DNA of 64,000 nt from Trinickia violacea (GCF_005280735.1 NZ_CP040078.1:2976001-3040000); one strand, 5' to 3'; positions 33,892 through 42,976 are shown, numbered from the stretch's first letter. A program made the numbers and translations. Notes: generated by a model from the letters alone, not told the origin.

Positions 33892-34965
33892 ATGAACAAG
33901 CAAAATCCTACCCTCGCGGACGTCGCCAAGATCGCCGGCGTGTCGCAAATGACGGCATCGCGTGCGTTGAACGACCGCCCTGGCGTTTCGCGTGAGACGC
34001 GCGACGAAGTGCTGAGGATTGCCGGCGACATCGGCTACGTCGTGAATCGCAGCGCGCAAAAGCTTTCGGGTGGCCGCAACGGCATCATCGGCATCATCAC
34101 GCCGATGCTCGACAACCAGTTCGCGAGCGAGCTGATCCTCGGCGTCGGCCGGGCCGCTCGCGCGGTGAGCTATGAAACGCTGGTCTACACGATCTTCGAC
34201 GAGGACCGCGATACCCATCGAAGCCTCATCAACCTGCTTCAGCAGTTCGCGGACGGCGTCGTCGCCATTCTTCCGAAGGAGTCCGCCTATTTCGACGCGC
34301 TGGCCGCCTCGCACGTCCCCGTCGTGCTCATCGATCAACGTGGCTCGCTGACGACCTTTCCATCGGTGTCCGTCGACAACTACGGGGGGGCTCGCCTCGC
34401 CGTCGCGCATCTGGCGGAGCTCGGGCATCGGCGCATTGCGTTCATATCGGGCGACGAAACCATCGAAGGTGTGAGGGATCGCCGCAGAGCCTACGAGGAC
34501 ACGCTCGAACGGCTTGAGCTGCCGCGCGACCCCGCGCTCGTCACAACGGGCGACCTCACCCAGGTGACCGGCTTCGAAGCCGCCTCCCGCTTGCTTGCCC
34601 TGGAGGAACCGCCGACCGCGATCTTCGCCGCGAACGACTTGAGTGCATTCGGCGCCATCGCAGCCGTGCGCGAAGCGGGCTTGCGCGTGCCCGACGACAT
34701 CTCCGTCATCGGTTTCGACGACATTCCCATGGCAGCACAAGTCCACCCTGCTCTTACGACGGTCCGGCAGCCGTTCCAACAAATGGCACGCGCGGCGGTC
34801 AATACACTGCTTGCCAGCCTCGACGGCACCGAAGCATCCGCAGCGCGCATGACGCTCCCCGCCGAACTCGTGGTTCGACAATCGACAGGTCAAGTGTCCA
34901 ATGCGCGGCGCAAGAGCTCAAGCCGCCAAGGGAAGACCGCGCGCGGCGCTCAGCGACAAGCCTGA
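33892..34965 (+). CDS. LacI-family transcriptional regulator of the xylose/oligosaccharide genes
   Basis: A 357-residue LacI/GalR regulator. The helix-turn-helix is at about 8-27 (LADVAKIAGVSQMTASRALN), followed by the hinge helix region (VNRSAQKLSGGR) and a periplasmic-binding-protein-like ligand domain. The ATG at 33892 is chosen because the DNA-binding domain begins right after it; the frame is open upstream. It is divergent from the importer operon, and related operators lie before both and before xylD. It most likely represses these genes until xylose or a xyloside or xylonate-type inducer is present. Confidence 0.92.
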   Translation: MNKQNPTLADVAKIAGVSQMTASRALNDRPGVSRETRDEVLRIAGDIGYVVNRSAQKLSGGRNGIIGIITPMLDNQFASELILGVGRAARAVSYETLVYTIFDEDRDTHRSLINLLQQFADGVVAILPKESAYFDALAASHVPVVLIDQRGSLTTFPSVSVDNYGGARLAVAHLAELGHRRIAFISGDETIEGVRDRRRAYEDTLERLELPRDPALVTTGDLTQVTGFEAASRLLALEEPPTAIFAANDLSAFGAIAAVREAGLRVPDDISVIGFDDIPMAAQVHPALTTVRQPFQQMARAAVNTLLASLDGTEASAARMTLPAELVVRQSTGQVSNARRKSSSRQGKTARGAQRQA

Positions 34966-35013
34966 GCCTTCCTCTCCCGGACTCCTTTGGAGAATCGAAC
35001 CTAGGCCGCGAGC

Positions 35014-36018
35014 TCAGATCGATTCCCAGCGGGCCGATTGCGCCGAGCGGAAAACGGCGTCGATAACACGCATGTTCGATAGCGTGTCTTCCAACGGGAT
35101 CACGGGCGGACGTTTGCTTAACAGCGCCTCCGCGAAAACGCCGGCGGCCAGGCCATACTGGTCGCAGACAGGAATCTCCAGCCAGCGGCCCGCGTCGCCG
35201 ACCGAGCCCGCTCCTTCATGCAACAACAGGCGCGTCGGCCGATCGTTGGGCGCATTGAATGGGATCTCGACTTCGAGGCGCCCCTTGGTGCCATGAAACT
35301 GCATCCGCTGGAACGGGTGGATCTGTGTCGAGTAGAAGAAACTCGCCTGCACGCCGTCGAAATCCATGAGCACGGAGCCGAGCCGATCCACCTTGAATGC
35401 GGGGTCACGCTCGATCATCGAGACCACGCGGCGCGGCTCGCGCCCGATGACGAAGCGCGAAGTCGTGATCGGATAGCAGCCGATGTCCAGCAAACCGCCG
35501 CCTCCGAGAGCGGGCTGATTGCGGATATTGACCGGGTCGACGTTGTAGTAGGTAAAGCCGCCCGTCACCGCCCGCAGCTCGCCGATCTCTCCCGCTTCGA
35601 TCAACACCCGCAATTTCAGCCATTGCGGATGCGTGCGAACCATGAACGCTTCTTGTATGCACCGGCCGGTTGTGTCGCGGGCGGCGATCAGCTGCTTGGC
35701 TTGCTCGACATCCAGTCCGATTGGCTTCTCACACAGCACATGCTTGCCCGCCTCGACGGATTTGATTGTCCATTCCACATGGAGATGGTTAGGCAACGGG
35801 ATGTAGACCGCGTCGATTTCCGAATCGGCCAGTAGCGCCTCGTAACTCTCGTATGCGACGGGCAAGCCATACTTCGACGCGGCTTCTTTGGCCTTGTCCA
35901 CACTTCGCGACGCGATGCCCTTCACGCGGCAATTCGGTGCCCGGCACATCGGTGGGACGACCTTGTCGTTGATCTTCGCCGTGCCCAACACTCCCCAGAC
36001 GATCGTATCTTTGATCAT
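35014..36018 (-). CDS. Gfo/Idh/MocA-family oxidoreductase
   Basis: A 334-residue NAD(P)-dependent sugar oxidoreductase. The Rossmann segment VWGVLGTAKIND is at the start, the catalytic-lysine motif CEKPIG at about 96-101, and GGGLLDIGCYPI marks the C-terminal domain. ATG 36018 has AAAGG at good spacing; the longer frame to 36060 does not. It is the last gene of the xylD-xylX operon. It may be a second aldose dehydrogenase, as some family members oxidise xylose, or may act on another pentose or a side product. The substrate is not decided by sequence. Confidence 0.88.
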   Translation of the reverse strand: MIKDTIVWGVLGTAKINDKVVPPMCRAPNCRVKGIASRSVDKAKEAASKYGLPVAYESYEALLADSEIDAVYIPLPNHLHVEWTIKSVEAGKHVLCEKPIGLDVEQAKQLIAARDTTGRCIQEAFMVRTHPQWLKLRVLIEAGEIGELRAVTGGFTYYNVDPVNIRNQPALGGGGLLDIGCYPITTSRFVIGREPRRVVSMIERDPAFKVDRLGSVLMDFDGVQASFFYSTQIHPFQRMQFHGTKGRLEVEIPFNAPNDRPTRLLLHEGAGSVGDAGRWLEIPVCDQYGLAAGVFAEALLSKRPPVIPLEDTLSNMRVIDAVFRSAQSARWESI

Positions 36019-36063
36019 GGCAGACCTTTCAGAAGACGGTATGGATCGTGAATGCGACAACGC

Positions 36064-37242
36064 TTACAGCAAGCCGCGCGCCGCGAGACTCTTGTAAAGA
36101 GCACGCACGCCGAAGCTCCAAGGGGCAATTTCCGTGCTCAGCCGTACGGTGTTGATCAACGCACCCAGCGGTGGCGCCGAAATGCTCACCACGTCGCCGA
36201 GATGATGAGTGAAACCCGCGCCCGGCGCGTCGCGATCCTTGATCGGCGAGAACATCGTGCCGAGAAACAGCATGAAGCCATCGGGATACTGGTGATGACG
36301 TCCCCAGGTCTGCGCAACGAGATCCACCGGATCGCGGCTGATTTCGCGCATATGGCTCACGCCTTCGAGCACGAAGCCGTCGTCCTCACCTTCTACACGC
36401 AGCGATACGCTGGTGGCCCGAACAGCGTCGAGATCGAACGAGCCGTCGAAGAGCCGCACGAACGGGCCGATGGCGCACGAGCCGTTGTTGTCCTTGCACT
36501 TGCCGAGCAGCAGGGCCGAGCGCCCTTCGATATCGCGCAGATTCACGTCATTGCCGAGCGTCGCGCCGACAATGTCTCCGCGGCTGTTCACGGCAAGCAC
36601 GATTTCAGGCTCCGGATTGTTCCAGTTCGACGAAGGCAGCAACCCCACGTCGGCGCCAAAACCGACGGCCGACATCGGCTGGGATTTCGAAAACACCTCG
36701 GCATCCGGGCCGATACCGACTTCCATGTATTGCGACCATGCATCGCGCCGCACGAGCTCTGCCTTGAGCTTGAGCGCGGCTTCCGAGCCCGGCTTGATTT
36801 TCGACAGGTCCGAGCCGATCGTCGCCGCAATGGTGTCGCGTACCTCCTTGGCTTTCGCCGGATCACCGCCTGCCTGCTCTTCGATGACGCGCTCGATGAG
36901 GCTCACTGCGAACGTCACACCGCATGCTTTGATCGCCTGAAGGTCGCAGGGGGCGAGCACGCGCACCGCCGGCGCTTTCGCATCCGGCACGCTCGAGGCC
37001 AGCAGTGCATCGACGCTTCCCAACGATTCTCCGGCCACCGTGCGCGCAAATGGCACGAGATCGTCGCGCTCGAAAAGCTCGGCGGTGGTTGCCGCGCTGA
37101 CAGTGATGTCGAAGACTTCGCCGCCCCGCACGACTACGACGCATGGCCCCTCGAAGGCTTCGGTCTTGCGCCAGACGCGACCCACGAGCAGCGCTTGCTC
37201 GACGTCTTGCGGCAGAAAAGCAGATTGAATTGGCGTACTCAT
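36064..37242 (-). CDS. xylX: 2-keto-3-deoxy-D-xylonate dehydratase (FAH family)
   Basis: A 392-residue protein whose length and motifs match Caulobacter XylX: GVTFAVSLIERVIEE, YMEVGIGPDAEVFSK, WNNPEPEIVLAV, GNDVNLRDIEGRSALLLGK and the carboxyl end AARGLL. XylX converts 2-keto-3-deoxyxylonate to 2-oxoglutarate semialdehyde, which defines the Weimberg rather than the Dahms route. AGGAGA precedes the ATG. It lies 81 bases after xylD in the same operon. Confidence 0.9.
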   Translation of the reverse strand: MSTPIQSAFLPQDVEQALLVGRVWRKTEAFEGPCVVVVRGGEVFDITVSAATTAELFERDDLVPFARTVAGESLGSVDALLASSVPDAKAPAVRVLAPCDLQAIKACGVTFAVSLIERVIEEQAGGDPAKAKEVRDTIAATIGSDLSKIKPGSEAALKLKAELVRRDAWSQYMEVGIGPDAEVFSKSQPMSAVGFGADVGLLPSSNWNNPEPEIVLAVNSRGDIVGATLGNDVNLRDIEGRSALLLGKCKDNNGSCAIGPFVRLFDGSFDLDAVRATSVSLRVEGEDDGFVLEGVSHMREISRDPVDLVAQTWGRHHQYPDGFMLFLGTMFSPIKDRDAPGAGFTHHLGDVVSISAPPLGALINTVRLSTEIAPWSFGVRALYKSLAARGLL

Positions 37243-37323
37243 GGAACATGTCTCCTTAGTCTTGGTCGCCGGATGGACCGAGCGTGTCTTTCAAGGAAGC
37301 CGGCTCATCTCCGCGTCCGGCGC

Positions 37324-39108
37324 TCAGTGCGAATGTCTGGGATTGCCGCGCTCTGCGATCACTTTCATATAAAGCGTAGCGGGTTCAAGGCATCCGCCTG
37401 TCGAAAGCTGGCCGACGGTCTGACGGTACAGCTCTTGCCACGGCGTTTGCGCGAGTGGGACTTCGAAACTCCCCGCCGCGCGACGGCGCGACAGCTCTTC
37501 CTCGTCGACGAGCACGTTCACGCTGCGCGCGTTGAGGTCGACACGGATCCGGTCGCCCGTGCGCAGCAGCGCAATGCCGCCGCCGACGGCCGCCTCCGGC
37601 GACATGTTGAGAATCGACGGGCTAGCCGAGGTGCCACTCTGCCGGCCGTCGCCCAGGGTCGGCAGCGAGACGACGCCTTGGCGCACGAGTGCCGCTGGCG
37701 GCGCCATGTTGACCACTTCGGCGCTGCCCGGATAGCCTACCGTGCCGGCGCCACGAATGACGAGGATGCAGTGCTCGTCGATCTCGAGCGAGGGATCGTC
37801 GATGCGTGCGTGATAGTCCTCCGGACCATCGAAGACGATCGCTCTTGCCTCGAAGGTATTTTCCGCGCCGGACTGGCTGAGATAAGTCTTGCGAAACGCA
37901 TCGCCGACTACCGACATCTTCATGATGGCGCTGTCGAAGAAGTTGCCCGACAGCACGATGAAGCCAGCGCCGTGCTTGAGTGGCTCTCCGGTTGTCTTGA
38001 TGACGTCGCGATCGGGTTCAGGCGCATCCTCGGCAATCTCGCCGATAGTCTGGCCTGAAACGGTGAGGCACGCACGATGCACGAGATTGGCTCGCGCAAG
38101 CTCCCGGAGCACGGCCGGCACGCCGCCGGCCCGATGAAAGCTCTCGCCAAGATATTCGCCGGCCGGCATGCAGTTGACGATGAGCGGTACCTGCTCGCCG
38201 ACGCGTTGCCAATCGTCGAGACCGAGTTCGACGCCTATGTGACGCGCAATGGCGATGAGGTGCGGTGGACAGTTGCTCGACGCTCCGAGCGCCGACGCCA
38301 CGACGATCGCGTTTTCGAAGGCTTGCTTTGTCAGGATGCGCGACGGCTTCAGGTCTTCGTGGACCATGTCGACAATGCGCTTGCCGGTCGCATACGCCAT
38401 CTGGCCGCGCTCGCGATACGCGGCAGGAATGCTCGCGCACCCCGGTAGCGACATCCCAAGCGCCTCCGCGAGACTGTTCATCGACAGCGCCGTGCCCATC
38501 GTATTGCAGTGTCCGATCGACGGCGACGACGCGGTCGTCAGCGCCATGAAGCCTTCATAGTCGATATCGCCCGCGGCGAGCAGATTGCGCGCATGCCAGA
38601 TGACCGTGCCCGAGCCGACGCGCTTGCCTTGGTGCCAGCCATCAAGCATTGGCCCGCCCGATAGCACGATCGCGGGCATATCGACCGTCGCGGCCGCCAT
38701 CAGACACGCCGGCGTGGTCTTGTCGCAGCCCGTCGTAAGTACGACGCCATCGAGCGGGAATCCATGCAGGATTTCAACGAGACCGAGATACGCGAGGTTG
38801 CGGTCGAGCGCGGCCGTCGGTCGGCGGCTCTGCTCGGCAAGCGGATGCACGGGAAACTCCATGGGAATGCCACCTGCGTCGCGGATGCCAGCCTTGGTGC
38901 GCGCCGCCAGTTCGATGTGGTGACGATTGCAGGGTGCAAGATCGCTGCCCGTCTGCGCGATGCCGATGATCGGCCTGCCGGACTGCAACTCTTCGCGCGT
39001 GAGCCCATAGTTCATGAAGCGCTCGACATAGAGCGCTGTCATATCCGCATGCGAAGGATCATCGAACCATTCCTGGCTACGAAGGCGACGTACGGTCGAT
39101 TGGGGCAT
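37324..39108 (-). CDS. xylD: D-xylonate dehydratase (IlvD/Edd family)
   Basis: A 594-residue Fe-S dehydratase. The cluster cysteines Cys60 (LAPCNRHH), Cys128 (TTGCDKTTPAC) and Cys201 (SIGHCNTMG) are all present and fall at the positions known for pentonate dehydratases of this family. It removes water from D-xylonate to form 2-keto-3-deoxyxylonate. Other pentonates such as L-arabinonate may also be accepted. A GGAG site precedes the ATG, and a perfect LacI-type operator lies 100 bases upstream. First gene of xylD-xylX-oxidoreductase. Confidence 0.92.
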   Translation of the reverse strand: MPQSTVRRLRSQEWFDDPSHADMTALYVERFMNYGLTREELQSGRPIIGIAQTGSDLAPCNRHHIELAARTKAGIRDAGGIPMEFPVHPLAEQSRRPTAALDRNLAYLGLVEILHGFPLDGVVLTTGCDKTTPACLMAAATVDMPAIVLSGGPMLDGWHQGKRVGSGTVIWHARNLLAAGDIDYEGFMALTTASSPSIGHCNTMGTALSMNSLAEALGMSLPGCASIPAAYRERGQMAYATGKRIVDMVHEDLKPSRILTKQAFENAIVVASALGASSNCPPHLIAIARHIGVELGLDDWQRVGEQVPLIVNCMPAGEYLGESFHRAGGVPAVLRELARANLVHRACLTVSGQTIGEIAEDAPEPDRDVIKTTGEPLKHGAGFIVLSGNFFDSAIMKMSVVGDAFRKTYLSQSGAENTFEARAIVFDGPEDYHARIDDPSLEIDEHCILVIRGAGTVGYPGSAEVVNMAPPAALVRQGVVSLPTLGDGRQSGTSASPSILNMSPEAAVGGGIALLRTGDRIRVDLNARSVNVLVDEEELSRRRAAGSFEVPLAQTPWQELYRQTVGQLSTGGCLEPATLYMKVIAERGNPRHSH

Positions 39109-39817
39109 GCGCTGTACTCCGTTCTAATGTCTTCAAACAACGTGTTGCCGGAGGCCATACGCTTCTGACACTTCCATCAGAGCAATCACGTTCCCGGCGT
39201 TACACTAACGTTATCGATAACGCTTCAACCGGCACATTAGCATGCAGGGAGTGCTCGTTCAAGATGGTGGAAGCGCACGTATTACCGAGCGGTCGTGCTC
39301 TTTGAGCTGAAATTGTCAAAAAACGCCCTCAGCACCGACGAACTTGAGACGCGCCAAAAAGCGGCTTCATTTGCGCGTACAAGACTCGAAACGATGCAAG
39401 CCGTTCCAACAGGGTCTCGTGTCGCCCGTTCCCTAGAATCGCGGGACGTGACGGACGGTCATTGACGTCTAGGAGAATAATTGAATCGCGCTTAACAGCT
39501 GTTATCGCAAGCACGCAAACGTTTCCCTCTACACGAAAAGTCGCTTCAAACTAGTCAAATCACGTCAGGGGTGAACCGACAGGGCACGGCTTCTTACCGA
39601 AAACTCTAAATCCTTTGGAATGCTTGCCGTTATTAACAGCCAAGCACCCATTAAAAGGGGTTCGTCCGGATCGGCACCATCGCTGGCAGCCGCGCCGGCG
39701 AACGTCGGGTCGCAAAGCGATCTGAGCACCGAGACTTCGAGCAAAAGTGGTGGTAATTGCAAAAAGAATTCGGCTTTGCTCGGTAACAAACCTAAGAACA
39801 CTCCTCGAGAAAAAAAG
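39109..39817. other. Divergent intergenic region of 709 bases
   Basis: This stretch between xylD and the NHL lipoprotein gene is lower in GC than the genes around it. It contains the operator at 39209-39222 and a small palindrome TAACAGCTGTTA at 39493-39504. Short open frames exist on both strands, but none shows a protein-like pattern or ribosome site that I trust. It presumably holds the promoters of xylD and the NHL gene. Confidence 0.55.
39209..39222. promoter_or_regulatory. LacI-type operator before the xylD operon
   Basis: CGTTATCGATAACG is a perfect 14-bp palindrome with the CG centre usual for LacI-family sites. It lies 100 bases upstream of the xylD ATG. Two related sites flank the lacI-importer divergent region, which ties both operons to the same regulator. 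Confidence 0.8.
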
Positions 39818-41152
39818 ATGAAACGACTTGCAGCTAGCCGCCTGCGCCGGACGGCCATTGCCTCGCTGAGCCTGTTCCTCGCCGCCTGCGGCGGGAACGG
39901 CGATTCACAAGAAGCCACCAGCCACACGATCAGAGGCACCCTTTCTGGTCTCGACAGCGGTCTGTCGATCAAACTGCTCGACAACGGGACTGACACGCTG
40001 ACGCTGACGGCCAACGGCTCCTTTAGCTTCGCCACGCCCGTTGCGACCAACAACGCTTATGCCGTGACAGTGGGCACGCAGCCGCTGTGGCAAAACTGCT
40101 CGGTGACCAACGGGAGCGGCACCGCCACGGCCAACGTGACGAATGTGGCGATTTCATGCGCTTTCCCTTCGGCGCTCGTGGTGACGTGGGCCGGCTCTAC
40201 TACGTCCGGCTCTACCAACGGCACGGGCACCGCTGCTTCGTTCAACGCTCCGACTCACCTGGCGCTCGACGCAAGCGGCAACATCTACGTGGGCGATTGG
40301 GGCAACAGCGTGATCCGCAAGATCACACCGGGGGGCGTAGTGAGCATCCTGGCCGGCACCGCCGGGGTGACCGGCTCGGCCAACGGCGCCGGCGCCGCCG
40401 CGACGTTCAACAAACCAGAAGGCGTAGCTGTCGACGCGAGTGGCAACGTCTACGTGGGCGATCGATTCAACAACGAAATCCGCGTGATCACGCCGGCGGG
40501 GGTGGTCAGCACACTGGCGGGTTCCACTACGGCTGGCTCGGCCAACGGCACGGGCACCGCTGCGTCGTTTAACTGGCCGAGTGGCGTCGCGGTCGACACG
40601 AGCGGCAACGTCTACGTGGCCGATGCCTTCAACAACGAAATCCGCAAGATCACGCCGGCAGGGGTGGTGAGCACACTGGCCGGCAGCACGACGAGCGGCT
40701 CGACCGACGGCACCGGCAGCGCCGCGTCGTTCAAGAATCCGTACGGCGTGGCGCTCGACGCGAGCGGCAACGTCTACGTGGCCGATACCTTCAACAACGA
40801 AATCCGCAAGATCACGCCGGCGGGGGTGGTGAGCACATTGGCCGGCAGCACGACGAGCGGTTCGGCCGACGGCACCGGCAGCGCCGCGTCGTTCAATCAT
40901 CCCTACGACGTGGCGCTCGACGCGAGCGGCAACCTCTACGTTGCCGACGGCGACAACAACGAAATCCGCAAGATCACACCGGCGGGAGTGGTTAGTACGC
41001 TGGCGGGTTCCACCACGGCTGGCTCGGCTGACGGCACGGGTACCGCCGCGTCGTTTAACCTTCCGTTCGGCGTAGCGGCTAGATCAAACGGCTTCGTCTA
41101 CGTCGGCGATGCTAACAACAACGAGATCCGTGTAATCACGCCCGCGCCGTAA
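39818..41152 (+). CDS. NHL-repeat lipoprotein
   Basis: A 444-residue protein starting with a lipoprotein signal peptide; the lipobox LFLAAC puts the acylated Cys near residue 25. A short Thr/Asn-rich beta domain follows, then six tandem NHL blades of 54-55 residues (from 40190). Each has the pattern AGSTT-GS--GTG-AASF, then GVALDASGNVYVAD and NNEIRKITPAGVVSTL. Six blades make one complete propeller. It is anchored in the outer or inner membrane facing the periplasm or outside and probably binds protein or carbohydrate; no catalytic site is seen. The start at 39818 is chosen for the signal peptide; the frame is open to 39620. Confidence 0.85.
   Translation: MKRLAASRLRRTAIASLSLFLAACGGNGDSQEATSHTIRGTLSGLDSGLSIKLLDNGTDTLTLTANGSFSFATPVATNNAYAVTVGTQPLWQNCSVTNGSGTATANVTNVAISCAFPSALVVTWAGSTTSGSTNGTGTAASFNAPTHLALDASGNIYVGDWGNSVIRKITPGGVVSILAGTAGVTGSANGAGAAATFNKPEGVAVDASGNVYVGDRFNNEIRVITPAGVVSTLAGSTTAGSANGTGTAASFNWPSGVAVDTSGNVYVADAFNNEIRKITPAGVVSTLAGSTTSGSTDGTGSAASFKNPYGVALDASGNVYVADTFNNEIRKITPAGVVSTLAGSTTSGSADGTGSAASFNHPYDVALDASGNLYVADGDNNEIRKITPAGVVSTLAGSTTAGSADGTGTAASFNLPFGVAARSNGFVYVGDANNNEIRVITPAP
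40190..41149 (+). repeat. Six tandem 162-bp coding repeats (NHL blades)
   Basis: The DNA repeats with a period of 162 bases (165 for the second unit). Units 3 to 5 are nearly identical over long stretches at the base level, for example around GTCTACGTGGCCGAT and AACAACGAAATCCGCAAG. This implies recent duplication or gene conversion within the gene. Confidence 0.9.
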
Positions 41153-41223
41153 ACGGGATCCGCGGATACCGCACCCGTGGAAGCGCGCTTCGGCTTGCTG
41201 CTCCTGGGACCCTGCGACGTGAC

Positions 41224-41244
41224 CGGCGGCCTTCGTGGCCGCCG
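41224..41244. terminator. Possible hairpin terminator after the NHL gene
   Basis: CGGCGGCC (41224-41231) and GGCCGCCG (41237-41244) form a perfect 8-bp stem with loop TTCGT. It stands between the convergent NHL and MFS genes. No T-run follows. Confidence 0.4.
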
Positions 41245-41327
41245 TATCCGTCGCTCGCTAGCCGGCATCGTTGGACTCGCTCGATACCGCATGAGCATCA
41301 AAAGCGCCGGTTCGTGGCGTTCCGGAC

Positions 41328-41347
41328 CGGTCACCGGGCAGTGACCG
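41328..41347. terminator. Possible hairpin at the end of the MFS gene
   Basis: CGGTCAC (41328-41334) and GTGACCG (41341-41347) form a 7-bp stem with a six-base loop, 25 bases after the MFS stop on the minus strand. No T-run; role uncertain. Confidence 0.35.
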
Positions 41348-41371
41348 CGGTTCGTAAAGGATTACACGCCG

Positions 41372-42871
41372 CTATTGTGAAATTTCTTCGAGCGCGACAT
41401 CACGCGTTCTTGGGCCCAACGTGCCGATCGCGATCATGACAATCGCCATCGCCGACGCAATGAAAACAAAGACGCCTGTCACGCCGAAGTCCCTTAGCAC
41501 GCCCGCGATGATGAACGCCGTGAAAATCGCCGAAAAGCGGCTCCACGAATACACGAATCCGACCGCGCGAGCGCGTATGCTCGTGGGGAACAGCTCGGTC
41601 TGGTACGCGTGGTAGCTATAGGAAATGATGTTGCCCGCGAGGGTCAGGCACACGCCGAGCGAGACCAGCAGAACAGTGCTCGCCGCCTGGCTGAACCACA
41701 GTCCGCAAGCGACATTGACGCCGGCCATTGCAACGATCACCGACTTTCGTTCGAAACGATCGCCAATATACAGCCCGATCATCGGTCCGAGCGGCGCTGC
41801 AACGGCAATGATGCTCGAGTACATCAGGCTGGTCGTGACCGTAATGCCCTGCTTGATGAGGAGCGTCGGCACCCAGTTCGCGAAGCCGAAGTAGCCGATG
41901 GTCTGAAACACGTTGAAGACGATCAGCATAATCGTGCGACGCCGATACGGCGGCACCCACATATCGGCAAAGCGCCCATGCACCGGCACCGGTTGCGCCA
42001 TGGCGGGCCGCGGCAGCGGCTTGCCGCACTCGGCCTCGACGGCCCGCTCGAGCTTCGTCATCACGCGATCGGCCTCTTCGAGCCGCCCCTTTTGCGCGAG
42101 CCAGCGCGGGCTCTCCGGCAAGTGCCGGCGAATCCACCAGACAAACACCGCGCCGTGCGCGCCGGTCAGCACCACCCAGCGCCAGCCGTCGATGCCGAAC
42201 GGCGCACGCGGCACCAGCCACCAGGAAAGGAAAGCGACCACCGGCACGGCGGTGAACCCGACGGCCTGTTCACAGGCGAACGCGCGGCCGCGAATGTGCT
42301 TGGGCACCAGCTCGGAAATGTAGGTGCCGATTGTCACGAGCTCAACACCGATGCCGACGCCCGCAAGGAAGCGCCATGTGTTAAGCCCGGCCGCTGAATG
42401 CTGGAACGCCATGACGACGTTTGCGGCGACGTACCACAGCAGCGACCAGGTGAAGATCGCCCGCCGGCCGAACCGGTCCGCGAGGAAACCGCATGCAATC
42501 GTGCCGACGAACAGTCCCGCGAAAAGCGCCGCGATGAAACTCGCGATTCCTGTCGTGCCGAAGAGGCCGTGCGTCGTCGGGGTCAGCAGGCCGCTCCTGA
42601 CGAGACCAGGCGCGACGTAGCCCGTGTAAAGCAGGTCGTATAGTTCGAAGAAGAATCCGAGGCTGAGCAGCGCCACCTGCTTCCATATCGTGCGCGTCGC
42701 GGGAAGCCTGTCGAGCCGCGCCGAGATGCTGCCGGCGCTCAACGCGTCCGATGCCGCGCTCTGCGGACCGCAACCCGCCGAGCCATTCACGTGGCGCGGA
42801 TCGGCCGCATGCGCTGAAGCAGCGCGTGCGACAGCGTCAGGCGATGCGATCGCCTTGTCGGACGGTGTCAT
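41372..42871 (-). CDS. MFS transporter, metabolite:proton symporter type
   Basis: A 499-residue major-facilitator protein with a polar N-terminal tail of about 60 residues and twelve hydrophobic segments. The family motif after helix 2 is GFLADRFGRRAIFTW, and its counterpart in the second half is LYIGDRFERKSVIV. The pattern fits organic-acid or aromatic-acid symporters. ATG 42871 follows AGGAG; a TTG one codon earlier is unlikely. It is downstream of the aconitase-like gene by 105 bases and probably imports that enzyme's di- or tricarboxylate substrate. Confidence 0.88.
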   Translation of the reverse strand: MTPSDKAIASPDAVARAASAHAADPRHVNGSAGCGPQSAASDALSAGSISARLDRLPATRTIWKQVALLSLGFFFELYDLLYTGYVAPGLVRSGLLTPTTHGLFGTTGIASFIAALFAGLFVGTIACGFLADRFGRRAIFTWSLLWYVAANVVMAFQHSAAGLNTWRFLAGVGIGVELVTIGTYISELVPKHIRGRAFACEQAVGFTAVPVVAFLSWWLVPRAPFGIDGWRWVVLTGAHGAVFVWWIRRHLPESPRWLAQKGRLEEADRVMTKLERAVEAECGKPLPRPAMAQPVPVHGRFADMWVPPYRRRTIMLIVFNVFQTIGYFGFANWVPTLLIKQGITVTTSLMYSSIIAVAAPLGPMIGLYIGDRFERKSVIVAMAGVNVACGLWFSQAASTVLLVSLGVCLTLAGNIISYSYHAYQTELFPTSIRARAVGFVYSWSRFSAIFTAFIIAGVLRDFGVTGVFVFIASAMAIVMIAIGTLGPRTRDVALEEISQ

Positions 42872-42976
42872 CAATGTCTCCTTTGTCGATCAGAGTTGAC
42901 GCTTTATCGTGTCGGCCTTCATCTGATTGGGTGCTTATGCCGCCGGATGCGGGAAATCACAGTCATGCAGACATGT

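Noticed and set aside
36052..38058. Plus-strand open frame of 668 codons opposite xylX and xylD
   Set aside because: It is antisense to two well-conserved enzymes with intact catalytic motifs and has no family features.
39565..40053. Minus-strand open frame of 162 codons overlapping the NHL gene start
   Set aside because: Antisense to the lipoprotein signal region, no ribosome site and no recognisable family.
40190..41149. Regular repeats considered as CRISPR or intergenic tandem repeats
   Set aside because: The 162-bp period is in frame within a lipoprotein gene and encodes NHL blades; there are no spacers.
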